Assembly (NCBI RefSeq): GCF_014212125.1
Contig: NZ_JACJVP010000044.1
Coordinates: forward strand, 1 to 61,099
Direction: 5' to 3'
From: Cohnella nanjingensis
GTDB taxonomy: Bacteria > Bacillota > Bacilli > Paenibacillales > Paenibacillaceae
DNA: 61,099 nucleotides
Of this stretch, positions 8,065 to 16,324 are shown piece after piece. Within the stretch, counting starts at the first letter, position 1. The number at the start of each line of letters is the position of its first letter. Both the position numbers and the translations under genes were made by a program. Under the pieces are notes generated by a model, which did not search any database, was not told the origin of the DNA, and worked only from the letters and a program-made list of their open reading frames with translations.

Positions 8065-9243
8065 ATGACTTTTAACGTTCAACCGGCCCTGCGCATGCAG
8101 ACGCTGCCGGAGCAATTTTTCGCGACGCTGGTCGCCAAAGCCAACGCCCGCGTCGCCACGGGCAGCGACGTGATCAATTTGGGCCAGGGCAATCCCGATC
8201 TGCCCACGCCCCCGCACGTCGTCGACCGCCTGAAGCGGGCGGCCGAGAATCCGCTCTACCACAAGTATCCGCCGTTCCGCGGCTTCCCCTTCTTAAAGGA
8301 AGCGGTAGCGAAGCGATACAAAGAAGACTACGGCGTCGATCTTGACCCCGCGACGGAGGTCGCCATCCTGTTCGGAGGCAAGACCGGTCTCGTCGAGATC
8401 AGCCAATGCCTGCTCAATCCCGGCGACGTCTGCCTCGTGCCGGACCCGGGCTATCCCGACTATTGGTCGGGCGTCGCGCTAGCCGGCGCGGAGATGGCCT
8501 TCATGCCGCTGTTGGCGCAAAACGGCTTCCTGCCGGATTACGGGGCGCTGCCGGAGGACGCGGTGAAGCGCGCGAAGCTGATGTTCCTCAACTATCCGAA
8601 CAATCCGACGTCGGCCGTCGCCACGCGGGAATTCTATGAAGAGACGGTCCGATTCGCGGAACGGAACGGCGTCGTCGTGGCGAGCGACTTCGCCTACGGC
8701 GCGATCGGCTTCGACGGGCAGCGGCCGGTCAGCTTCCTCGAGACGCCCGGCGCCAAGGAAATCGGCGTCGAATTCTACACCTTGTCCAAGTCGTACAACA
8801 TGGCCGGCTGGCGGGTCGGCTTCGCGCTCGGGAAAAAGCAGGTCGTCGAGCTGCTGAACCTGATTCAGGACCATTACTACTGCAGCCTCTTCGGCGGCAT
8901 CCAGGAAGCGGCGGCCGAAGCGCTGACGGGACCGCAGGACGCGGTCGCCTCACTGGTGCACACTTACGAGCGCCGGCGCAACGCGCTGTACGACGCCTTG
9001 GCCGGCATCGGCTGGCGGGCGCCGAAGCCCCCCGGCTCGTTCTTCTGCTGGCTGCCGGTTCCCGAAGGCTATACCTCCGTCTCCTTCGCCGATCTGCTGC
9101 TGGAGAAGGCCGACATCGTCGTCGCGCCGGGCATCGGCTTCGGCGAGAGCGGCGAAGGCTACGTGCGTCTCGGGCTGCTCGCGCCGGAAGAGCGGCTGCG
9201 CGAGGCGGCCGAGCGGATCGGGAGGCTGGGGCTGTTCGGCTGA
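8065..9243 (+). CDS. mtnE: Methionine-salvage aminotransferase MtnE (YkrV-like)
   Basis: Class I/II PLP-dependent aminotransferase of 392 residues, the final step of methionine salvage (2-keto-4-methylthiobutyrate to methionine, usually with glutamine as donor). The PLP lysine is K242 in TLSKSYNMAGWRVG; LNYPNNPT (175-182) and the C-terminal substrate-binding Arg in GYVRLGLL are also typical. GGAGAGTG precedes the ATG. Its divergent partner is the omega-amidase MtnU, and mtnW, mtnX and mtnB lie about 4.5 kb downstream. Sequence alone cannot fully exclude another aspartate/tyrosine-type specificity, but the locus context favours MtnE. Confidence 0.88.
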   Translation: MTFNVQPALRMQTLPEQFFATLVAKANARVATGSDVINLGQGNPDLPTPPHVVDRLKRAAENPLYHKYPPFRGFPFLKEAVAKRYKEDYGVDLDPATEVAILFGGKTGLVEISQCLLNPGDVCLVPDPGYPDYWSGVALAGAEMAFMPLLAQNGFLPDYGALPEDAVKRAKLMFLNYPNNPTSAVATREFYEETVRFAERNGVVVASDFAYGAIGFDGQRPVSFLETPGAKEIGVEFYTLSKSYNMAGWRVGFALGKKQVVELLNLIQDHYYCSLFGGIQEAAAEALTGPQDAVASLVHTYERRRNALYDALAGIGWRAPKPPGSFFCWLPVPEGYTSVSFADLLLEKADIVVAPGIGFGESGEGYVRLGLLAPEERLREAAERIGRLGLFG

Positions 9244-9286
9244 GCGTACCTCCGCCTCCCGCGCCTCCGGTTTGGACGCTCGTGCC

Positions 9287-9315
9287 TTTACAAGGCTTAG
9301 GACGCATGGTATTCT
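9287..9315 (+). promoter_or_regulatory. Sigma-A promoter of the T-box leader
   Basis: TTTACA (9287-9292) and TATTCT (9310-9315) have an ideal 17-bp spacer. Transcription would start near 9322, just at the 5' end of the T-box structure. Confidence 0.75.
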
Positions 9316-9321
9316 AAGGAT

Positions 9322-9600
9322 AATTCGCGTCGCCCGAAGCGGCGGCGCGTTCGTGCAAACGCAACGACGGGAAACGAAGCGGAACCGGGCTTGTCCAGAG
9401 AGTAAATTCCTAGGCTGAGAGAATTTACGCAAGCCCCCGCCTCCCCCATCCCCGAGCGGCCGGCGAGGAGTCGGACAGATCCTGCTGTTATCAGGAACCA
9501 AGCGGATGCCGCGCCGGTCTCGATCGGGCGGCCTCAACGAAGGTGGTACCGCGGAAGCCAGGGCTTCCGTCCTTTGACAAGGACGGGAGTCTTTTTATTT
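9322..9600 (+). promoter_or_regulatory. T-box riboswitch, probably tRNA-Pro responsive
   Basis: The T-box sequence AAGGTGGTACCGCGG at 9540-9554 is a near-perfect consensus. Upstream, stem I can be drawn: GGGCTTG (9427-side CAAGCCC) closes a distal domain with AGAGAG and GCTGAGAG. The internal loop below it has CTCCCCCATC (9441-9450) on its 3' side; the codon followed by a purine there is CCC (9445-9447), a proline codon. The variable T-box base is T, which pairs with discriminator base A and is compatible with tRNA-Pro. A terminator hairpin (9564-9600) follows. Downstream lie proB-proA-proC, in agreement with proline sensing, though about 700 bp away. Confidence 0.85.
9564..9600 (+). terminator. 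T-box attenuator terminator
   Basis: TCCGTCCTT and AAGGACGGGA form a stable hairpin followed by GTCTTTTTATTTTT. It begins ten bases after the T-box sequence and would be disrupted by the tRNA-stabilised antiterminator. Confidence 0.88.
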
Positions 9601-9619
9601 TTCAACGTATCAAACTTAC

Positions 9620-9669
9620 ATGCCGCAACGCCACTGATGGATGAAATAACGGTAGCGGCATCGTTTTTT
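9620..9669 (+). terminator. Second possible terminator downstream of the T-box
   Basis: Perfect 7-bp arms ATGCCGC (9620-9626) and GCGGCAT (9655-9661) enclose a 28-nt loop and are followed by CGTTTTTT. The loop is long, so strength is doubtful; if active it would cut T-box transcripts before proB. Confidence 0.4.
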
Positions 9670-9764
9670 CAGGGCATTAAGGTTAAATTCATGGTGTAGG
9701 AATGCCTTATTTCATGGGGGCGGCTTCACATCAGCCATACTAGCGTCGGGCAAGCAATAACTTG

Positions 9765-10056
9765 CAAAAGTACAACTTATTTTGCCCATTTTGGCGTTTT
9801 GAAGGCAAAAACTTGTAATCGTACAACTTATTTGGGCCAATATCACCAAACGAGCAACAAGAGACGGAATAAGTGGTACTTTTGCAACTAATTATGATTT
9901 TGAAGACGTTAGTGGCGAAAAAAGTGGTACTTTTACAACTAATTATGATTTTGAAGACGTTAGCGGCGAAAAAAGTGGTACTTTTACAACTAATTATGAA
10001 GACGTTAGCGGCGAAACAAGAGGGACTTTTACAACTTATTGTGATTTGGACGGCGC
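9765..10056. repeat. AT-rich repeat array with units in both orientations
   Basis: About six related units of 45-60 bp. The core is ACTTGCAAAAGTACAACTTA (about 9768 and, diverged, 9814). The same core in reverse orientation is AGTGGTACTTTTACAACTAA and recurs near 9873, 9924, 9975 and, diverged, 10020. Units three to five also share the flank ATGAAGACGTTAGCGGCGAA with one copy lacking a few bases. GC content is far below that of the surroundings. The array lies between the T-box leader and proB. It happens to be open in one frame and would encode a repetitive peptide; I regard it as a non-coding intergenic repeat, not a gene. Confidence 0.75.
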
Positions 10057-10073
10057 AGCGGTTAAAGAGGAGT

Positions 10074-10292
10074 ATGTCTACAACCTTTCAGTCTGTTCTG
10101 GCTGCTGCCGGCCGTTTTTTGGGGGACATGCGGCTCTTAGACGATCAGACTTGCATGCCGCAGCACGGCACCGTGGCGGGAGCGTTATTTCGGGACAGAA
10201 AGCAGAAGTTCCGCCTCTTCATTGCAGATATGTCTCCGATCAAAACGCGTCGTCGCTTGGATAGACGACAAAGCCGTTATTACTTCTCGTAA
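10074..10292 (+). CDS. Possible 72-residue protein of unknown function upstream of proB
   Basis: From an ATG at 10074 preceded by AAAGAGG a reading frame (MSTTFQSVLAAAGRFLGD...) runs to a TAA that ends 14 bp before the proB ATG. The product is basic in its C-terminal half (KTRRRLDRRQSR) and has no signal peptide, membrane segment or motif I recognise. The frame is continuous with the repeat array upstream, so chance openness is a real possibility. The close spacing to proB would fit a small leader cistron or the remnant of a displaced gene. Weakly supported. Confidence 0.25.
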   Translation: MSTTFQSVLAAAGRFLGDMRLLDDQTCMPQHGTVAGALFRDRKQKFRLFIADMSPIKTRRRLDRRQSRYYFS

Positions 10293-10306
10293 AGAAGGTG
10301 AATCGC

Positions 10307-11431
10307 ATGAATCGTCGTATCGTCGTCAAGATCGGCAGCAGCTCGATCACGTCCGAAGAAGGCGGTCTGAACCGCGCGCATATCCGCTTCTTCGCGGATG
10401 AGCTCGCGTCCCTGCAGGCGTCCGGCCATCAGGTGCTGCTCGTCAGCTCCGGCGCCATCGCCGCCGGCTTCCGCCGGGTCGGCTATGCGGCTCGTCCGAA
10501 GCTGGTGCACGAGAAGCAAGCGTCCGCCGCCGTCGGTCAAGCCCTGCTCATGGAAGCGTATCAGGAAGCGTTCGCCGCGCACGGCATCGCCGCCGCGCAA
10601 ATATTGCTGACCCGTCCCGACTTCGGCAACCGCCAGCGGGCACTGAACGCGCAGCTTACCATCGAGGAGCTGCTGAAGCTGAGGGCCGTCCCCATCATTA
10701 ACGAGAACGATACGGTCGCCGTCGACGAGATCAAGTTCGGGGAGAACGACTCGCTGTCCGCCCTCGTGGCGAATCTCGTGAAGGCGTCCGGCCTCTATAT
10801 CCTGACCGATATCGAAGGCTTGTTCACCGCGGACCCCCGCAAGGATGCCAGCGCCAGGAAGATCGAACGCGTCGACGTCATCTCCGAAGCGCTGTACCGG
10901 ATCGCCGGCGGCGCGGGATCGGCCGTCGGGACGGGCGGCATGCGCTCGAAGATCGAGGCCGCCCGGATCGCGATGGGCGGCGGCGTCGCCACCTTCGTCG
11001 GCCGGGTGACCGAGCCCGGCGACCTCGTTGCCGCCGTGGCGGGCTCCGGCAGGGGCACCTACTTCGCGTCCTCCCTCCACTCGCTGCCCGCCAAGAAGCA
11101 GTGGATCGGCTTCCTGTCGGTGCCGCAAGGACGCGTCGCCGTCGATGCCGGCGCCGAAGCCGCGCTGCTGAACGGCGGCCGCAGCCTGCTGCCGGCGGGC
11201 GTCCTGTCCGCGGAAGGCGACTTCCATCCCGGCGACGTGATCGAAGTCGTCAGCGCGGACGGCCGGATCCTCGGCCGGGGCGTCTCCAACTACAACGCCT
11301 GGCAGATCACGGCCGTCGCCGGCCTGTCCAGCGAGGATGCGTCGCGCCGCGTCGACGTGTCCCGCGTCGAAGTCATTCACCGCGACGAGTGGGTGACCAC
11401 CTACGTACCTAAGGAGGCTGAATTGTCATGA
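10307..11431 (+). CDS. proB: Glutamate 5-kinase ProB
   Basis: First enzyme of proline synthesis, phosphorylating glutamate to gamma-glutamyl phosphate. The N-terminal amino-acid-kinase domain (about 1-255) begins RRIVVKIGSSS and contains LLVSSGAIAAG, IINENDTVAVDEIKFGENDSLS and GTGGMRSKIEAA; a C-terminal PUA domain (about 277-360) follows, as in most ProB proteins. I start at the ATG at 10307 (374 residues) with AAAGAAGGTG just upstream; an in-frame GTG at 10298 lies inside that site. The end overlaps the proA start (ATGA), so the two are coupled. The T-box upstream and feedback inhibition by proline are the likely controls. Confidence 0.95.
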   Translation: MNRRIVVKIGSSSITSEEGGLNRAHIRFFADELASLQASGHQVLLVSSGAIAAGFRRVGYAARPKLVHEKQASAAVGQALLMEAYQEAFAAHGIAAAQILLTRPDFGNRQRALNAQLTIEELLKLRAVPIINENDTVAVDEIKFGENDSLSALVANLVKASGLYILTDIEGLFTADPRKDASARKIERVDVISEALYRIAGGAGSAVGTGGMRSKIEAARIAMGGGVATFVGRVTEPGDLVAAVAGSGRGTYFASSLHSLPAKKQWIGFLSVPQGRVAVDAGAEAALLNGGRSLLPAGVLSAEGDFHPGDVIEVVSADGRILGRGVSNYNAWQITAVAGLSSEDASRRVDVSRVEVIHRDEWVTTYVPKEAELS

Positions 11432-12675
11432 GCGAAGTGAGAACCAAAGCCGCGCAGGCCCGCGAAGCATCCCCCGCGTTAAGCCGATTGACGACGGCAC
11501 AGAAGAATGAGGCCCTGCTCCGCATGGCGGACGCGCTCGTTCGCGAGCAGGACGAGATTATCGCCGCCAACGGCCTTGATCTGGCGCGCGGCCGCGCGAA
11601 CGGCACGTCCGAATCGCTGCTCGACCGGCTGAAGCTGACGCCTTCGCGCGTCGAAGCGATCGCGCAAGGGCTGCGCGAAGTCGTGGAACTGCCCGATCCG
11701 GTCGGCGAAGTGCTCGAATCGTACGATCGTCCGAACGGCCTGCATATCGAGAAGCGGCGCGTGCCGATCGGCGTCATCGGCATCATCTACGAGGCGCGCC
11801 CGAACGTGACGGTCGACGCCGCCGGCCTGTGCCTGAAGACCGGCAACGCGGTCGTGCTGCGCGGCGGCTCCGCCGCGCTCGACTCGAACCGCCGCATCGT
11901 CGAGACGCTTCGCGGCGCCCTGCGTCAGACCGCGATGCCTGCCGACGCCCTTCAACTCATCGAAGACGCGGACCGCGCCTCGGTCGACGAGATGCTCAAG
12001 CTGAACGGGCTGCTCGACGTCATCATTCCGCGCGGCGGCGCGTCGCTGATCCAGAACGTCGTGAAAAACGCGACCGTGCCGGTCATTGAGACGGGCGCCG
12101 GAATTTGTCATACTTATGTGGACGAGAGCGCGGACGCCGCCATGGCCGAAGCCATCGCCGTGAACGCGAAGGTGCAGCGGCCGTCCGTGTGCAATTCGAT
12201 GGAGACGCTGCTCGTGCATGAGGCGTTCGCCTCGCGCCATTTAGCCGGGCTCGCGGAGAGCTTCCGGGACAAAGGCGTCGAGCTGCGCGGCTGCGGCCGC
12301 ACCCGGGACCTCGTGGCCTGGGCAAAGCTGGCGTCCGACGATGACTTCGCGACCGAATACAACGACTATATCCTGAACGTCCGGATCGTAGACGGGCTGG
12401 ACGAAGCGATGGCGCACATCCGCCGCTTCGGCACGATGCACTCGGAGTGCATCGTCACGGAGGATGCGGCGAACGCAGAACGCTTCCTCCAAGAGGTCGA
12501 CGCCGCCGCCGTCTACCGCAACGCCTCCACCCGTTTCACGGACGGCTTCGAATTCGGCTTCGGCGCGGAGATCGGCATCAGCACCCAGAAGCTTCACGCG
12601 CGCGGACCGATGGGTCTGCCGTCGCTGACATCCACCAAGCACCGGGTGACCGGCAACGGCCAAATCCGGCAATAG
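11428..12675 (+). CDS. proA: Glutamate-5-semialdehyde dehydrogenase (gamma-glutamyl phosphate reductase) ProA
   Basis: Second enzyme of proline synthesis, reducing gamma-glutamyl phosphate to glutamate semialdehyde with NADPH. The 415-residue aldehyde-dehydrogenase-type protein has the catalytic cysteine C255 in NAKVQRPSVCNSMETLLVHE and the family motif YEARPNVTVDAAGLCLKTGNA (split over about 121-141). AAGGAGG lies ten bases before the ATG, and the ATG overlaps the proB stop. proC starts 13 bp after its stop. Assignment is unambiguous. Confidence 0.96.
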   Translation: MSEVRTKAAQAREASPALSRLTTAQKNEALLRMADALVREQDEIIAANGLDLARGRANGTSESLLDRLKLTPSRVEAIAQGLREVVELPDPVGEVLESYDRPNGLHIEKRRVPIGVIGIIYEARPNVTVDAAGLCLKTGNAVVLRGGSAALDSNRRIVETLRGALRQTAMPADALQLIEDADRASVDEMLKLNGLLDVIIPRGGASLIQNVVKNATVPVIETGAGICHTYVDESADAAMAEAIAVNAKVQRPSVCNSMETLLVHEAFASRHLAGLAESFRDKGVELRGCGRTRDLVAWAKLASDDDFATEYNDYILNVRIVDGLDEAMAHIRRFGTMHSECIVTEDAANAERFLQEVDAAAVYRNASTRFTDGFEFGFGAEIGISTQKLHARGPMGLPSLTSTKHRVTGNGQIRQ

Positions 12676-12688
12676 GAGCGTGATTCGC

Positions 12689-13567
12689 ATGTCATCTACT
12701 TCAAGAAACTCTTCTGCGCTTCAGAGCGTCAATATCGTCTTCTACGGCGCGGGTTCGATGGCGGAGGCCATCCTGCGCGGCCTCGTCGAGAACGAAGTCG
12801 CCTCTCCGTCGCGGATCACCGTGATGAACCGCAGCAACGCGGAGCGCCTGCGCGAGCTGCAGGACCGCTACGGCGTCGAAGCCGCCTCTGACGACGCGGC
12901 GCGTGAAGCCTCGCTCGCGAAAGCGGACGTAATCGTGCTCGCGATGAAGCCCAAGGACGCGGCCGTCGCGCTCGCCGCCTTGAAGGCGACGCTTCGGCCC
13001 GAACAGCTGCTCGTGTCGCTCATCGCCGGCCTCTCGATCGACACGATGCAGCGGTTGACGGACCGCGCCCAGCCGATCGTCCGCACGATGCCGAACACGT
13101 CGAGCACGATCGGCCTCGGCGCGACCGGCATCAGCTATTCGGCGAGCGTGTCTCCGGGCGGCCGCCAGCTCGCCCAAGGCATGTTCGACGCGATCGGCAT
13201 GACGACCGTCGTCGAGGAACACCTGCTGGAGAGCGTCACCGCGGTCTCGGGCAGCGGCCCCGCCTACATCTACTATATGATGGAGGCGATGGTATCTGCC
13301 GGCGTCGCCCAGGGCTTGACGCCGGAAGCGGCGCTCGAGCTGACCGTGCAGACGGTGCGCGGCGCCGCCGAGATGGTGCGGCAGACGGGCGAGTCTCCCG
13401 CCGATCTGCGCCGCAAGGTGACGTCCCCGAACGGCTCGACCCAAGCGGCGATCGAGACGCTCGAACGCCACGACTTTGGCGGCGCCGTCCGCAAGGCGAT
13501 GGACCGCTGCGCGGCTCGCGCCGCCGAGATGGGTCAAGCGATCGCGGACGAGGCGCTCTCCCGCTAA
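12689..13567 (+). CDS. proC: Pyrroline-5-carboxylate reductase ProC
   Basis: Last enzyme of proline synthesis. An N-terminal Rossmann fold with GAGSMAEAILRG (20-31) binds NAD(P)H. The C-terminal all-helical dimerisation domain contains AVSGSGPAYIYYMMEAM and the signature VTSPNGSTQAAIETLE. I prefer the ATG at 12689 (292 residues), nine bases downstream of an in-frame GTG, because AGGAGCGTG fits it as ribosome binding site. It completes a proB-proA-proC set and is followed after only 30 bp by mtnW. Confidence 0.95.
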   Translation: MSSTSRNSSALQSVNIVFYGAGSMAEAILRGLVENEVASPSRITVMNRSNAERLRELQDRYGVEAASDDAAREASLAKADVIVLAMKPKDAAVALAALKATLRPEQLLVSLIAGLSIDTMQRLTDRAQPIVRTMPNTSSTIGLGATGISYSASVSPGGRQLAQGMFDAIGMTTVVEEHLLESVTAVSGSGPAYIYYMMEAMVSAGVAQGLTPEAALELTVQTVRGAAEMVRQTGESPADLRRKVTSPNGSTQAAIETLERHDFGGAVRKAMDRCAARAAEMGQAIADEALSR

Positions 13568-13597
13568 AGAAACGACGAGAAAGAAGGTCTTCGATTC

Positions 13598-14827
13598 ATG
13601 AGTCATCCTATGAGCACCGCAACCTACCGGTTGTATGACGATAAGGCGGACTTCCGCAAAAAAGCGGAAGGCATCGCCGTCGGCCTGACGGTCGGAAGCT
13701 GGACGGAGCTGCCCGAGGTCGCCAAGCAGAAAATGGAGAAGCACCTCGGCCAGGTCGTCTCCGTCGAAGCGCACGAACCCGAGAACGCGGCGCCCGGCGA
13801 ACGGTACGCGGACATTACGATCGCCTACCCCGACGCCAACTTCAGCCGCGACATCCCCGCCCTGCTCGTTACCGTCTTCGGCAAGCTGTCGATGGACGGC
13901 CAGATCAAGCTGCTCGATCTGCAGCCTTCCGCCGCGTTCCTGCAGGCGTTTCCCGGCCCGAAGTACGGGATCGCGGGCGTCCGCGAGCGGCTTGACGTGC
14001 CGGACAGGCCCCTCTTGATGAGCATTTTCAAATCGGTGATCGGCTACGATCTGGACGGCCTCCGCGAGCAGTTCCTCCAGCAGGCGCTGGGCGGCGTCGA
14101 TCTGATCAAGGACGACGAGATTCTGTTCGAGAATCCGCTCACGCCGCTGGAGCGCCGGGTCGAGACTTGCATAGGCGCGGCCCGCGAAGCCGAGCGGACG
14201 ACCGGCCAGAAGCTGATCTACTTCGCGAATCTGACCGGCCCGACCTCGCAGCTGCGCGCGAACGCCCGCCGGGCGATCGACGCCGGCGCGAACGGCCTTC
14301 TGTTCAACGTGCTGGCCTACGGCTACGACGCGTTGGCGGAGCTGGCCGCGGACGCCTCCATCGACGTGCCGATCGCCGCACACCCGGCGATGGCCGGCGC
14401 CTTCTATCCGTCCGCGTTTCACGGCATCGCCGCGCCGCTGCTGCTCGGCAAGCTGATGCGCGTCGCGGGCGCCGATCTGTCGCTGTTCCCTTCCCCCTAC
14501 GGCTCCGTCGTGATGCCGAAGGCCGAGAACCTGGCCGTGCAGGACGCGCTCGTGAACGGCAAGCTGCCGCAGGCCGCCTCCTTCCCGGTCCCGTCGGCGG
14601 GCATCCACCCCGGCCTCGTGCCGCTCATCCTGCACGACTTCGGGCAGGACGTCGTCGTGAACGCCGGCGGCGGCGTGCACGGGCATCCGCTCGGCGCGGC
14701 GGCCGGCGGGCGCGCCTTCCGCCAAGCGATCGACGCCGTCATTTCCGGCACGGGCCTCGAACAAGCTGCCGCCCGCCACGAAGAACTTAGAATCGCCACC
14801 GAGCGCTGGGGGATCCGACAACCATGA
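13598..14827 (+). CDS. mtnW: 2,3-diketo-5-methylthiopentyl-1-phosphate enolase (RuBisCO-like) MtnW
   Basis: RuBisCO-like protein of methionine salvage that enolises 2,3-diketo-5-methylthiopentyl-1-phosphate. The 409-residue length and GGVDLIKDDE (165-174), with K171 at the carbamylation position and D173/E174 as metal ligands, match the family. HPAMAGAFYPS and NAGGGVHGHPLGAAAGG are the other conserved loops; key CO2-fixing residues of true RuBisCO are not expected here. It begins 30 bp after proC with GAAGG ten bases upstream and no room for a separate promoter in the gap, so it probably shares the pro transcript. The mtnX start overlaps its end (ATGA). Confidence 0.94.
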   Translation: MSHPMSTATYRLYDDKADFRKKAEGIAVGLTVGSWTELPEVAKQKMEKHLGQVVSVEAHEPENAAPGERYADITIAYPDANFSRDIPALLVTVFGKLSMDGQIKLLDLQPSAAFLQAFPGPKYGIAGVRERLDVPDRPLLMSIFKSVIGYDLDGLREQFLQQALGGVDLIKDDEILFENPLTPLERRVETCIGAAREAERTTGQKLIYFANLTGPTSQLRANARRAIDAGANGLLFNVLAYGYDALAELAADASIDVPIAAHPAMAGAFYPSAFHGIAAPLLLGKLMRVAGADLSLFPSPYGSVVMPKAENLAVQDALVNGKLPQAASFPVPSAGIHPGLVPLILHDFGQDVVVNAGGGVHGHPLGAAAGGRAFRQAIDAVISGTGLEQAAARHEELRIATERWGIRQP

Positions 14828-15501
14828 CCGCAACCTTTGAACGCCCTCCCGTCCTGTTCTGCGACTTCGACGGGACGATTACGCTCCGCGACAACATCGT
14901 CGCCCTGATGAAGCACTTCGATCCGCCGGGCTGGGAGCCGATCGTCTCCGATATCGTCGCGCTGAAGAAGTCGGTCCGCCAAGGGGTCGGCGAGATGTTC
15001 GCCCTCCTCCCCTCCTCCATGCGGCAGGAAGTGACGGACTATATCCTGCATAACGCCGGCATCCGCGACGGATTTCCCGAGCTGCTCGCCTGGTGCAAGG
15101 AGAACGGCGTCGAGTTCTTCGTGACGAGCGGCGGCATCGACTTCTTCGTCTATCCGCTGCTGGCGCCGTTCGGCATTCCGGCCGATCATATCTTCTGCAA
15201 CGGCAGCGACTTCGAGGGCGAGCGGATTCGCATCACCTGGCCCCACGCCTGCGACGATCAATGCGACAACGACTGCGGGATGTGCAAGACGGCGGTCATC
15301 CGCCGCTTCCCGAAAGACGCGTACGCGCGCATCCTGATCGGCGACAGCATCACCGACTTCGCCGGCGCCAAACTCGTCGACCTGGTCTTCTCCCGCTCGC
15401 ACCTGACCGAGCGCTGCCGGGAGCTGGGCCTGCCGCACATTCCGTTCGAGACGTTCCGCGACGTCGTCCGACATTTATCGCAAGGAGACTGGAAACGATG
15501 A
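14824..15501 (+). CDS. mtnX: 2-hydroxy-3-keto-5-methylthiopentenyl-1-phosphate phosphatase MtnX
   Basis: HAD-superfamily phosphatase of 225 residues that follows MtnW in the methionine salvage pathway. The nucleophile motif is FCDFDGTIT (D14, D16), the second motif VTSGG and the acidic C-terminal motif GDSITDFAGAKLVD. A cysteine-rich CDDQCDNDCGMCK segment (about 141-153), seen in other MtnX proteins, may bind a metal. Its ATG overlaps the mtnW stop and its TGA overlaps the mtnB start, so translation of mtnWXB is coupled. Confidence 0.94.
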   Translation: MTATFERPPVLFCDFDGTITLRDNIVALMKHFDPPGWEPIVSDIVALKKSVRQGVGEMFALLPSSMRQEVTDYILHNAGIRDGFPELLAWCKENGVEFFVTSGGIDFFVYPLLAPFGIPADHIFCNGSDFEGERIRITWPHACDDQCDNDCGMCKTAVIRRFPKDAYARILIGDSITDFAGAKLVDLVFSRSHLTERCRELGLPHIPFETFRDVVRHLSQGDWKR

Positions 15502-16136
15502 CTACGTTACTGCTGGAAGAAAAGCAGCGGGCCTACCGCGAGCTGAGTATCGTCAAAGCGGACTTCGCCGCGCGGGGATGGTTCCCCGGCACGAGCGGCA
15601 ACCTGTCGATGCGCGTCGGCGACTATTCGCCGGAAGCGTTCGCCTTCGCCGTCACTGCGAGCGGCAAGGACAAGGCCGCATCGACGCCGGAGGATTTCCT
15701 CTTGGTCGATCAGACCGGGCAGCCGATCGAGGCGACGAAGCTGAAGCCGTCCGCCGAGACGCTGATTCATTGCGAGATCTACCGCCAGACCGGCTGCGGC
15801 GCCATTTTCCACATCCATTCCGTCTTCAACAGCATCGTCTCCGAGCTGTTCTGGGAGCGGCGCGCCGTCCCGGTCGAAGGCGTCGAGCTGATCAAGGCGT
15901 TCAACATTTGGGACGAGGAGGCCGTCATCGACGTGCCGATCGTCTCCAACTTCGCCGACATCCCGAGCATCGTGCCGGAGGTGACGGAGCGTCTGGACAA
16001 GCGGATCCCGGGCATCCTGCTGCGCAAGCACGGCATTTACGCCTGGGGCCGCGACGCTTTCGAAGCGCGGAAGCACCTCGAAGCGTTCGAGTTCCTGTTC
16101 GAATACGTCTACCGCATGCAGCTCTTGAAGCGCTAA
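15498..16136 (+). CDS. mtnB: Methylthioribulose-1-phosphate dehydratase MtnB
   Basis: Class II aldolase-family zinc enzyme (212 residues) that dehydrates 5-methylthioribulose-1-phosphate. Zinc ligands H105 and H107 (FHIHSVFN) and H178 (LRKHGIYAWG) are present, with the substrate loop GTSGNLSMR at 31-39. The ATG at 15498 overlaps the mtnX stop and has AAGGAG upstream. It is the last gene before a strong terminator. mtnA, mtnK and mtnD are not in the window and must lie elsewhere if the pathway is complete. Confidence 0.94.
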   Translation: MTTLLLEEKQRAYRELSIVKADFAARGWFPGTSGNLSMRVGDYSPEAFAFAVTASGKDKAASTPEDFLLVDQTGQPIEATKLKPSAETLIHCEIYRQTGCGAIFHIHSVFNSIVSELFWERRAVPVEGVELIKAFNIWDEEAVIDVPIVSNFADIPSIVPEVTERLDKRIPGILLRKHGIYAWGRDAFEARKHLEAFEFLFEYVYRMQLLKR

Positions 16137-16213
16137 TGCGCGAACCTGCCCCGATGACGCATTCGACTTTTGGGGCGGAAATGAGCCGATCTAAGCGGTA
16201 CGAGGATCTTTCA

Positions 16214-16259
16214 TCAAAAAGGGTTGAGCGGGTACCTGCACCCGCTCAACCCTTTTTCG
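16214..16259. terminator. Bidirectional terminator between mtnB and the DHFR-like gene
   Basis: GGGTTGAGCGGGT and its complement CCCGCTCAACCC form a long perfect hairpin flanked by AAAAA on the left and TTTTT on the right. It can end the pro-mtn transcript on the plus strand and the convergent reductase transcript on the minus strand. Confidence 0.93.
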
Positions 16260-16324
16260 TTTTGGTCGACTTTCCGCAAAATGCTTAGAACGTTGCGACA
16301 CGCCTCTTTAACGGCTTCGTCCGC

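Noticed and set aside
9765..10056. Resemblance to a CRISPR array
   Set aside because: Units change orientation, flanks are repeated as well as cores, spacers are not unique, and no cas gene is present.
9873..10073. Open frame with a repeating peptide (VVLLQLIMILKTLAAKK)
   Set aside because: The periodicity comes from the DNA repeat array, no ribosome binding site precedes it, and units in the opposite orientation belong to the same family.
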